A DNA stretch of 64,000 nucleotides, taken from positions 1 through 64,000 of the forward strand of contig NZ_JAMXMY010000012.1 in NCBI RefSeq assembly GCF_024055795.1, in the 5' to 3' direction. Below the pieces are notes generated by a model. It worked only from the letters and a program-made list of their open reading frames with translations. It ran no database searches and had not been told where the DNA came from. The DNA is from Actinoallomurus purpureus. Lineage in GTDB: Bacteria; Actinomycetota; Actinomycetes; Streptosporangiales; Streptosporangiaceae. Shown here one piece after another: positions 57,349-64,000 of this stretch (the first letter of the stretch is position 1; each line of letters begins with the position of its first letter). A program made the translations under genes and the position numbers.

Positions 57349-58419
57349 GTGATCCGATGGCGCAAAGGCACGGTTGTCAAGATACGCCGCGAATGGCCCG
57401 GAGCGGTGGAGCTCGACGTCGTGATCGACGACGACGGCGAGGCCCGCGCTCTGGCCTATCCGGCCCTGGTGGGACGGCCCCGGCCAGGCGACGTCGTGCT
57501 GCTCAACACGACGGCGCTCGCGATGGGGCTCGGCACCGGAGGGTACGCGATGGTGATCGCGGTGCCCGACCGTTTCCCACCGGATCCGTCCGGTCCCGGC
57601 CATCTGGTCAAGGCACGCTACACCCCCCTGCAGGCCACCGTCCTGGGCTCCGACGAGCAGGACTCCGCCCACCACGAGGTGCTGCGCGCCGCCGAGTCGA
57701 TCGACGGCATGCCGGTCGTCGTCGCCGACCTGCACTCGGCGCTCCCGGCGATCATCGCCGGGCTGCACCTGGACCGCCCCGGCACCCGCGTCGTCTACGT
57801 CATGCCGGACGGCGGAGCGCTTCCCGCGTGGTTCTCCCGTACGATCGCGGCGCTGCGCGAGGCCGGCGCGCTGGCCGCCACGGTGACGGTCGGGCAGGCG
57901 TTCGGCGGTGACCTGGAGGCGGTCACCCTGCACACCGGCCTGCTCGCCGCGCGCCTGGTGCTCGACGCCGAGGTCGCGATCGTGGCGCAGGGCCCCGGAA
58001 ACCTCGGCACGGGCACCCGCTGGGGGTTCTCGGGCGTGTCGGCGGGCGAGGCGGTGAACGCCGCGGCCGTCCTCGAGGGCCGCCCCGTGGCGTCCCTGCG
58101 GGTCAGCGAGGCCGACGCCCGCGAGCGCCACCGCGGGATCTCCCACCACAGCCTGACCGCCTACGGCCGCGTCGCCCTGGCGCGGGCGCAGGTGGTGGTG
58201 CCGGACCTGCCGGGCGCCTTCGGCGACAGGGTCCGGGCCGAGGCCGAGCCGCTGGGCGAGCGGCATGAGCTCGTCAGCGTGCCCGTGGACGGCCTGGAGG
58301 AGGCGGTCCGCGACTCGCCGGTGCGGGTCTCGACGATGGGCCGGGGGCTGGACGAGGATCTCGCGGGCTTCCTGGCGGTCGCGGCCGCCGGCCGTCACGT
58401 CGCGAATCTTCTAAGCTGA
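57349..58419 (+). CDS. DUF3866 family protein
   Basis: A 356-residue protein of the actinobacterial/firmicute DUF3866 family. It has an N-terminal small beta region (KGTVVKIRREWPGAVELDV), GYAMVIAV, HLVKARYTPLQATVLGSDEQ, and a C-terminal region with AQGPGNLGTGTRWGFSGVSAGEAVNAA and RHRGISHHSLTAYGR. Biochemical role not established. Position beside pafBC is conserved. Confidence 0.85.
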   Translation: MIRWRKGTVVKIRREWPGAVELDVVIDDDGEARALAYPALVGRPRPGDVVLLNTTALAMGLGTGGYAMVIAVPDRFPPDPSGPGHLVKARYTPLQATVLGSDEQDSAHHEVLRAAESIDGMPVVVADLHSALPAIIAGLHLDRPGTRVVYVMPDGGALPAWFSRTIAALREAGALAATVTVGQAFGGDLEAVTLHTGLLAARLVLDAEVAIVAQGPGNLGTGTRWGFSGVSAGEAVNAAAVLEGRPVASLRVSEADARERHRGISHHSLTAYGRVALARAQVVVPDLPGAFGDRVRAEAEPLGERHELVSVPVDGLEEAVRDSPVRVSTMGRGLDEDLAGFLAVAAAGRHVANLLS

Positions 58420-58603
58420 CGCCTTTACGGCATAGATCGATAGTCGAGAATTCACCAAGCCATCCAGAAATGCCCCTCTCGTTACCATTTGCTTGTTTTA
58501 CCGCGAGCGCGCCCGAGGATCCTGGAAGCGGAAGGCCCACCGAATCGCCGCAAGTAGGACTATTCACGCGGCCTTCCGTCTTTCCGGCCACGAGGAGAAC
58601 AAC

Positions 58604-59077
58604 GTGCTCAGCAGGACAAGCGCCTCTGTCGGCCTGGCCGCGATCGCCGTCACGGCCGGCACGCTCTTCACCACCCCGCCCGCATCCGCTCAGAGCACCC
58701 CGGCGGCGCACGTCAGCGCCGTCTCGGTCCAGGCGAGCGCGAGCGCACCGCTAAGCGACGGCTGGTGGCGACACCACCGCCACTTCCGGCATCATCGCTT
58801 CCATCACTTCCGGCACCATCACCACTTCCGGCACCATCACCGCCACTTCCGGCACCACCGCTTCTTCCCGCGCCATCGCTTCTTCCGCGCCGGCGACTTC
58901 GACTCCCGGCACTTCGGCGGCTTCCACGAAAGCCACGCGGGCTTCCACAACTTTGACCATTTCGGGGGGAATTTCAACCGGAACGTCAATGTCGTGAGCA
59001 GCGGCATCGGGGTCAGCAGCAGGAGTAGCAGCTTTGGGTTCGGTGGCAGGAGCGGCAGCTTCGGGTTCGGACACTGA
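58604..59077 (+). CDS. Secreted histidine-rich repeat protein
   Basis: 157 residues. GTG 58604 has GAGGAG 6 bases upstream. A signal peptide (SVGLAAIAVTAGTLFTTPPASAQ) is followed by a ~45-residue tract built on HHRHFRHHRF-like repeats (58770-58880), and a Gly/Ser/Phe-rich end. No domain is recognised. The density of histidine suggests binding of Zn, Cu or Ni outside the cell (inference). The leader 58420-58603 is less GC-rich and may be structured. Confidence 0.75.
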   Translation: MLSRTSASVGLAAIAVTAGTLFTTPPASAQSTPAAHVSAVSVQASASAPLSDGWWRHHRHFRHHRFHHFRHHHHFRHHHRHFRHHRFFPRHRFFRAGDFDSRHFGGFHESHAGFHNFDHFGGNFNRNVNVVSSGIGVSSRSSSFGFGGRSGSFGFGH

Positions 59078-59096
59078 ACGGGAAACGAGACGTGAA

Positions 59097-59122
59097 GACG
59101 CCGGAGCCGTCGCTCCGGCGTC
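59097..59122 (+). terminator. Terminator after histidine-rich gene
   Basis: An 11-bp perfect stem GACGCCGGAGC/GCTCCGGCGTC with loop CGTC lies 20 bases past the stop. Confidence 0.8.
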
Positions 59123-59175
59123 TCGCCATCTCCGGCCCGTTACGGATGGCCGGGCCGCCGCCTTTACGTTGTAGA

Positions 59176-59640
59176 TCAACTGCGGACGAGCTCCCCACCC
59201 GCGTCGTACACCTCCCGGAACGTGAACGCCTCCGGCCCCGGACCGTCGCGCCGCACCCGCCCCAGACGCTCCCGCGCCTCCTCCACCGACGGAATCCGCC
59301 CCGCCGGCACCCACCACATCACGGTCTCCGGCTCCGCCATGCGCAGGAGCCATTCGCGGCGACGGCGCAGCAGGTCCAGATGGGCCGACCGGTAGACGAA
59401 GTCCCACAGCGCCTCGCGCGACTCCCAGACCGACATGTTGATGATCACGTCATCGCCGTACGGGCGGATGCCGGTCGCGTCGTCGGCCGCTCCGTCGGCC
59501 AGCCGCCAGACGAAACCGGGCGCGGAGTCGGCCAGGGCGTTGATGGGCTCGAAGAGGGCCAGGAACTCGGCCATCGACGGGGCGTCGAGGGGCTCACGGA
59601 GGCGGGCGACGTTGAACTCTGCCAGGTGGTGGTCCGTCAT
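59176..59640 (-). CDS. DUF3291 family protein
   Basis: 154 residues. It begins HHLAEFNVARLREPLDAPSM and continues FLALFEPINALADSAPGFVWRL, VIINMSVWESREALWDFVYRSAH, and MWWVPAGRIPSVEEARERL. This is the DUF3291 pattern, a ferredoxin-like fold related to antibiotic-biosynthesis monooxygenase domains. Function unknown; small-molecule binding or oxidation is possible. Confidence 0.88.
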   Translation of the reverse strand: MTDHHLAEFNVARLREPLDAPSMAEFLALFEPINALADSAPGFVWRLADGAADDATGIRPYGDDVIINMSVWESREALWDFVYRSAHLDLLRRRREWLLRMAEPETVMWWVPAGRIPSVEEARERLGRVRRDGPGPEAFTFREVYDAGGELVRS

Positions 59641-59673
59641 GGCCGCCAGCAGACCATCACCCGAACCTCTATG

Positions 59674-60471
59674 TCAACTATGATTATTTTTAGAATCCAG
59701 CACCACACAGCACTCCCCGGGCCGCGGATCCATGCGCGCCGTCATCCCGGTCGCCTCCAGGCCGTCGAGCAGCCCCTCCAGCAGCGCCAGGTTCATGCCG
59801 CAGACCAGGGGCGGGAACTCGACCGCCAGCGCGTGGAAGGGACAGTTGCGCAGCCGCAGCCCGGTGCCCTCGCGGTACGGCTCGTACCCACGGGCCGCCA
59901 GCGCCGCCTCCACCCGGCCGCCCACCGCGACGCCGTCCACATTCGGGCCTCCGCCGGGAGCCTCTGCCGGCCCCGCGTCCCCGCCCTCGCCCGGTCCCGC
60001 GCCCGGTCCCGCGCCCGGTCCCGCGCCCGGCCCCGCGCCCGTGCCTTCGGCCCCGCGCCGTGGGTCCTCGCCCGGCCCCGCGGCGGCGCCGGCCGACCGG
60101 CCGCGAGCCCGTGCCAGCCGCTCCAGGATCTCCTCGCCGCCGACCTCCGCGACGACCTCCGCGAGGAGCTCGGCCAGCGCCCGGTAGTCGCGTGGCGGCA
60201 CGCTCACCACCCGCTCCGCCGCCGAACGCCGGTAAAGCTTCGCGGGCCGGCCCGCGCCCGGACCGGTGCGCCCCGCGGGCCGCCGGAACACCGTGTCCAG
60301 CAGGCCGGCGTCGGTCAGCCGGTCGAGGTGGAAGGCGGCCAGGGTGCGCTGGATCCCGGCGGCCTCCGCGGCCTCCGCCCGGCCCACCTCGTGATCCTGC
60401 GCGGCCACGTACTCATAAAGCCGCCGGCGTACCGGGTCCTGCAGGGCCGCGATGGCCTCGACGTCGTCCAC
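59674..60471 (-). CDS. ArsR/SufR-like HTH regulator with repeat insert
   Basis: 265 residues. The N-terminal winged helix reads IAALQDPVRRRLYEYVAAQ, then AAGIQRTLAAFHLDRLTDAGLL. The C-terminal domain has NCPFHALA, CGMNLALLEGLL and PGECCVVL. These cysteines are placed like the Fe-S-binding cysteines of SufR-type regulators (family memory). A Gly/Pro/Ala-rich insert (~residues 140-175), encoded by a 12-bp tandem repeat near 59990-60045, separates the halves. The DUF3291 gene follows 34 bases downstream on the same strand, which suggests shared transcription. Confidence 0.8.
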   Translation of the reverse strand: MDDVEAIAALQDPVRRRLYEYVAAQDHEVGRAEAAEAAGIQRTLAAFHLDRLTDAGLLDTVFRRPAGRTGPGAGRPAKLYRRSAAERVVSVPPRDYRALAELLAEVVAEVGGEEILERLARARGRSAGAAAGPGEDPRRGAEGTGAGPGAGPGAGPGAGPGEGGDAGPAEAPGGGPNVDGVAVGGRVEAALAARGYEPYREGTGLRLRNCPFHALAVEFPPLVCGMNLALLEGLLDGLEATGMTARMDPRPGECCVVLDSKNNHS

Positions 60472-60499
60472 GTCCCGAGTCTAGGGACGGCTGGACGGG

Positions 60500-61408
60500 T
60501 CAGTAGGCGGCGAGGACGTCGATGACGAAGGCGAGGGTGTCGCCCTTCTTGATCCCGGAGGCGGCGTGTCCCTTCGCGCCGTAACCGTCCTTCGGCGGGA
60601 CGATGACGAGCACCCGGCTGCCGACCCGCTGTCCGACCACGGCCCGATCCCAGCCGTTGATCATCTGGCCGGCTCCAGCCACCACCGAGTCCGGAAGTCC
60701 CCGGGCTCGCGTCGACTCGAAGACGTTACCCGTCCGCCAGACCTGCCCCAGGTCGTGGAAGACGACCAGCTGGTGCGCCTGGACCGGCGGCCCGCTCCCC
60801 TGGATGATCGTCTTGACCCGCAGCCGCCCCGGAGGCGCCGCGGACGGGATCTTCATCGTCGGCGCGGACCCGGCGGTGACCTGCGGGAGTGCCGGGTCGT
60901 TCTGCGGCTGCGGCTGTCCCTGCGCGCTCCCGGCGTTGTGATACGTCGCGATCACATCGAGAACGAAGACCATGGAGTCGCCGGCGCCGATCTGCCACGG
61001 CGCGTACCCGTTCGCCCCGTAGCCCTGACCCGGCGGGATGACGGCCAGCACGCGGCCCCCCGGACGCTGGCCCTCGAGGGCCCTGTTCAGGCCCGTGACC
61101 AGGCGGCCGTAGGGGAACATCGCCGGCCGCCCGGCGTCGAAGCTGCTGGCGACCAGCTTGTGGTCACCACCGTTCCAGCGGTACCCCACGTAGTTGGCGA
61201 CCACGAGGTCACCGTCCGTCACCTTCGCGCCCCTGCCCTTGTGCAGCGTCTCGACCTTCAGCTTCCCCGAGGGAGCCGACGCCGGGATCGTCACCGTGGG
61301 CTGACGGCCCACGACACCCGCGACCTTCAGACCGTCGGGCAGGCCGCCCCCGCCGCACGCCGTGACGGCGACGAGGGGAAGCACGGCCAGCGCGGCGACG
61401 CGCCGCAT
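60500..61408 (-). CDS. Double-FKBP lipoprotein peptidyl-prolyl isomerase
   Basis: 302 residues. ATG 61408 has GGAGG 8 bases upstream. The signal peptide ends in the lipobox VTAC, so it should be a membrane lipoprotein. Two FKBP folds follow. The first has DLVVANYVGYRW and IPPGQGYGANGYAPW. The second has LVIVPPKDGYGAKGHAASGIKKGDTLAFVIDV. Several canonical aromatic pocket residues of the first domain look altered. It folds exported proteins. It follows the next FKBP gene by 25 bases, in the same operon. Confidence 0.9.
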   Translation of the reverse strand: MRRVAALAVLPLVAVTACGGGGLPDGLKVAGVVGRQPTVTIPASAPSGKLKVETLHKGRGAKVTDGDLVVANYVGYRWNGGDHKLVASSFDAGRPAMFPYGRLVTGLNRALEGQRPGGRVLAVIPPGQGYGANGYAPWQIGAGDSMVFVLDVIATYHNAGSAQGQPQPQNDPALPQVTAGSAPTMKIPSAAPPGRLRVKTIIQGSGPPVQAHQLVVFHDLGQVWRTGNVFESTRARGLPDSVVAGAGQMINGWDRAVVGQRVGSRVLVIVPPKDGYGAKGHAASGIKKGDTLAFVIDVLAAY

Positions 61409-61433
61409 GCGCAGACCTCCGAACACCGGGCGA

Positions 61434-62828
61434 TCAGTAGGAGCCGAGGACGTCGACGACGAACACCAGGGTGTCGGTCCCCTTGATGCCCCCCTGCGAG
61501 GAGCCCTTCGAGCCGTACCCGTCCTTCGGCGGCACCACGAGCAGGACCCGGCTGCCGGCCTTCAGGCCGACCAGGCCCGTGTCCCAGCCCGGGATGACCT
61601 GCTTGACGCCGATCGGGAACGACGCGGGGGTGCCGCGCTTCCACGAGGAGTCGAAGACCGTCCCGTTTCGCCACAGCACGCCGTGGTACTGCGCGATCAG
61701 CGTCTGCCCCTTCGTCACCACCGGGCCGTTGCCCTGGATCAGGGTCTTGACCTGAAGGGTGTCTGGGGCGTCCGTGGACGGGATCTTGACCGTCGGCGCC
61801 ACACCCGCCGCGCCGGTCACCGCCGGAAGCTTGGGATCGTCGACCTTCTGGGGTGTGCCCTGCGCCGAGGCGGTCTTGCCGTAGGCGTTGATCACATCGA
61901 CCGTCACGACGAAGTCGTCGGTCTTGGCGAGCTGCAGCGACTGACCGATCTGGTCGCCGACCTCCCCGTACGGCAGGGTCATCACCAGACGCGTGCCCGC
62001 CTTACGCCCGACCAGCGCCTTGTCGAGCGCCGGCAGGCCCGTCAGCTGGCCCGCCTGCCCGATGATCGGCTGCTTCTTCGTATAGGTGTTCAGCAGCTCC
62101 TTACCGCCGCCCTTGGCGCCCCACTTGTAGGCGACCAGCTGGGCGACGACGAGGTCACCGTTCGCCACGGCGTTGCCGGAACCCTGGACGACCTCCTTGA
62201 CCTGCCTCTTGACGCTCGGCTTGGACTTGGGCACCGAGATCGACGGCGCCTTGCCGAACGCGCCCTTGACCTTCACCGACGGCGGCGGGAGGGTCTCGTA
62301 CCAGACCGCCGCGCTGGTCGCCAGCGCGACGACCACCACGGCGGCCGTCGTGAACACGATCCTGCGGCGCTTCGCCTGGGCGCGGGTGCCCGAGCGAGGG
62401 GCGCCACGGCCCTTGGCGCCCAGCGCGTGCGGCGTGAAGTCGGTGCGCGTGATCTCCTGCGCCGCGGGGATCTTCAGCTTGATCGGATCCGGATGGGCGA
62501 ACCGGCTCTTCGGGTCCTCGGACGACGTGTCATCGGACCCGGAGTCGGCGGCGGTCGCGTCGGCGGCCTCGGAGCCGGGGTCGGCGGTGGCCCCGTCGGT
62601 GTCCCCGGCCGTCGCCTCCTCAGCCCCGTCCTCGCGCTCGCTCACTCCATCCTTCGGCTCCTCGGTCTCGGCCCGCTCGTCCTCGGCCCGCCGCGCGTCC
62701 TCCGTCTCGGGCCGCTCGGCGGCTCCGGGCTCGCCGCCCGCCGGAGCGTCCGACGCCGAGGCGTCCCGCTCCTCGGCGTCCTGCGGCTCGTCCGTCCGCG
62801 CCTGCGCGCGGCCTTTGACTTCAGACAT
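61434..62828 (-). CDS. Membrane-anchored double-FKBP peptidyl-prolyl isomerase
   Basis: 464 residues. A long acidic, low-complexity cytosolic N-terminus (~140 residues, Glu/Asp/Ala/Ser-rich) precedes one membrane helix (IVFTTAAVVVVALATSAAVW) and two extracellular FKBP domains. The second is the more canonical: YHGVLWRNGTVFDSSWKRG, VIPGWDTGLVGLKAGSRVLL, VVPPKDGYGSKG. ATG 62828 has GGAG upstream; GTG 62837 is the alternative. It sits next to pafA, as in other actinobacteria. Confidence 0.9.
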   Translation of the reverse strand: MSEVKGRAQARTDEPQDAEERDASASDAPAGGEPGAAERPETEDARRAEDERAETEEPKDGVSEREDGAEEATAGDTDGATADPGSEAADATAADSGSDDTSSEDPKSRFAHPDPIKLKIPAAQEITRTDFTPHALGAKGRGAPRSGTRAQAKRRRIVFTTAAVVVVALATSAAVWYETLPPPSVKVKGAFGKAPSISVPKSKPSVKRQVKEVVQGSGNAVANGDLVVAQLVAYKWGAKGGGKELLNTYTKKQPIIGQAGQLTGLPALDKALVGRKAGTRLVMTLPYGEVGDQIGQSLQLAKTDDFVVTVDVINAYGKTASAQGTPQKVDDPKLPAVTGAAGVAPTVKIPSTDAPDTLQVKTLIQGNGPVVTKGQTLIAQYHGVLWRNGTVFDSSWKRGTPASFPIGVKQVIPGWDTGLVGLKAGSRVLLVVPPKDGYGSKGSSQGGIKGTDTLVFVVDVLGSY

Positions 62829-62914
62829 CTTCTCCACCGTTCCGCGGGTCGACGACTATCGCGACAAGGCCCCCACCCTGCCAGCGGGCATCTAAAGGTA
62901 GCGTGAGATCGCCG

Positions 62915-64000
62915 CTACATTCCCGCGATCAGCTTGTCGACGCGATCATCGACCGACCGGAACGGGTCCTTACACAGGACGGTCCGCTGTGCCTGATCGT
63001 TCAGTTTCAGATGCACCCAGTCGACCGTGAAGTCACGCCGCTTCTCCTGCGCCTTGCGGATGAACTCCCCGCGCAGCCGGGCCCGCGTCGTCTGCGGTGG
63101 CACCGACTTGGCCTGGAAGATGTCCAGGTCCCGGGCCACCCGCTCGACGGCACCCTTGCGCTCCAGCAGGTAGTACAGGCCACGCCCCCGGTGCACGTCG
63201 TGGTAGGCGAGGTCGAGCTGGGCCACCCGCGGAGAGCTCAGCGGCAGATCGTACTTGCGCCGATACCGCTCGATCAGCTGGTACTTCGTCACCCAGTCGA
63301 TCTCACGGGCCACCAGGTCCAGATCGCCCGTCTCCACCGCGCGTACGGTCCGCTCCCACAGGTCGAGCACCCGCAGCACCACCGGATCCGCGCCACGCCG
63401 GTCGATGAACTCCCGAGCCTTGTCGAGGTACTCCTTCTGGATCTCCAGCGAGCTGGCCTCCCGGCCGTTGGCCAGGCGCACCTTGCGCCGCCCGGTCATG
63501 TCGTGGCTGACCTCGCGGATCGCCCGGATGGGGTTCTCCAGGGTCAGGTCCCGCATGACGACGCCGGCCTCGACCATGCGCAGCACCAGGTCGGTCGCAC
63601 CGACCTTGAGCAGCATCGTCGTCTCACTCATGTTCGAGTCGCCGACGATGACGTGCAGCCGGCGGAACCGCTCGGCGTCCGCGTGCGGCTCGTCCCGGGT
63701 GTTGATGATGGGCCGCGAGCGCGTCGTCGCGGACGACACGCCCTCCCAGATGTGCTCGGCGCGCTGACTCACGCAGTACACCGCGCCGCGGGGGGTCTGC
63801 AGCACCTTGCCGGCACCGCAGATGATCTGACGGGTGACGAGGAACGGGATCAGCACGTCGGCCAGCCGGCCGAACTCGCCGTGCCGCCCGACGAGGTAGT
63901 TCTCGTGGCATCCGTAGGAGTTGCCGGCCGAGTCGGTGTTGTTCTTGAACAGGTAGATGTCACCCGCGATGCCCTCCTCACGGAGGCGCCGCTCGGCGTC
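62915..64000 (-). CDS. pafA: Pup-protein ligase PafA (partial, 5' end outside window)
   Basis: The last 361 residues of PafA, which attaches the ubiquitin-like Pup to lysines of proteasome targets. Visible motifs are [21 protein letters not shown] in two stretches, [39 protein letters not shown], and the C-terminal [24 protein letters not shown] region. The catalytic N-terminal ATP loop lies beyond position 64000. Homologous to the depupylase Dop, but the C-terminal part and neighbours (FKBP pair, pafBC) fit PafA. Confidence 0.95.
   Translation of the reverse strand, partial: DAERRLREEGIAGDIYLFKNNTDSAGNSYGCHENYLVGRHGEFGRLADVLIPFLVTRQIICGAGKVLQTPRGAVYCVSQRAEHIWEGVSSATTRSRPIINTRDEPHADAERFRRLHVIVGDSNMSETTMLLKVGATDLVLRMVEAGVVMRDLTLENPIRAIREVSHDMTGRRKVRLANGREASSLEIQKEYLDKAREFIDRRGADPVVLRVLDLWERTVRAVETGDLDLVAREIDWVTKYQLIERYRRKYDLPLSSPRVAQLDLAYHDVHRGRGLYYLLERKGAVERVARDLDIFQAKSVPPQTTRARLRGEFIRKAQEKRRDFTVDWVHLKLNDQAQRTVLCKDPFRSVDDRVDKLIAGM

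Noticed and set aside
58420-58603. Possible ydaO-type (c-di-AMP) riboswitch leader before the histidine-rich gene
   Set aside because: Short stretches (GAATCGCCG, CCTTCCGTC) recall that class, but the conserved closing segments are missing. A covariance scan would decide; I could not fold it convincingly.
58751-59407. A minus-strand frame over the histidine-rich gene with valine/glutamate repeats
   Set aside because: It is the reverse complement of the His/Phe repeat; the plus frame has an RBS, a signal peptide and a terminator.
59990-60045. CRISPR-like regular repeats
   Set aside because: 12-bp in-frame coding repeats without unique spacers inside the ArsR/SufR-like gene; not a CRISPR array.

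Overview
The window is high-GC DNA from a filamentous actinomycete. Evidence is the strong GC3 bias, GTG starts, and the pafA/FKBP/pafB/pafC/tatA/tatC/helY block, which is typical of Actinobacteria. A Streptosporangiales/Thermomonosporaceae-like host (Actinomadura or Actinoallomurus type) is my guess from protein style and was not tested.

Region 1 (1-7.5 kb) is a decay and rearrangement zone. It opens with the 3' end of a group II intron (domains V and VI) sitting inside the zinc-ribbon region of a tnpB-type gene. Next come the last codons of arcB in front of an intact arcC, an oxidoreductase N-terminal scrap, a large LuxR-family (LAL) regulator, an SDR fragment run into an MFS fragment, an intact SDR, a MarR regulator, and a truncated DoxX gene facing that MarR gene. 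A 53-bp sequence here is repeated exactly about 33 kb away.

Region 2 (7.5-14.3 kb) holds metH behind a convincing SAH riboswitch, and a secreted GH92/CBM13 alpha-mannosidase behind a promoter with a LacI-type operator.

Region 3 (14.3-34 kb) is a biosynthetic gene cluster, almost entirely on the minus strand. From upstream to downstream it carries an MFS pump, a glutamine-dependent asparagine-synthetase-like enzyme, a Nudix hydrolase, an ATP-grasp ligase, a second MFS pump, a thioesterase fused to a TylF-type O-methyltransferase, and a 3.4k-residue hybrid assembly line. The assembly line reads AMP-ligase, ACP, KS, AT, ACP, luciferase-like monooxygenase, C, A (proline-like code), PCP. My model is an activated carboxylic acid, one malonyl extension with the beta-keto retained, in-line oxidation, condensation with proline or an analogue, O-methylation, and release by the trans thioesterase. 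ATP-grasp and AsnB-type enzymes would add amide bonds. A third MFS gene and a MarR scrap lie at the far edge. I do not recognise this cluster as a known product pathway.

Region 4 (34-50.9 kb) is mostly housekeeping and signalling: lpd, a TetR regulator with a palindromic operator, a TrhA/hemolysin III protein, an Lrp regulator, an acyl-CoA dehydrogenase, a LarA-like protein, an M24 peptidase, an ANTAR-PAS-PP2C phosphatase and a 5'-3' exonuclease. It ends with a small membrane protein, a Crp/Fnr regulator with dyad sites nearby, and an unusual pair of membrane-anchored binding proteins, one carrying a vWA domain, with no ABC transporter.

Region 5 (51-64 kb) is the conserved Pup-proteasome/Tat block: helY, tatC, tatA, pafC, pafB, DUF3866, a histidine-rich secreted protein, DUF3291, an ArsR/SufR-like regulator, two double-domain FKBP proteins, and pafA running off the window end. 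I saw no rRNA, tRNA or CRISPR array.
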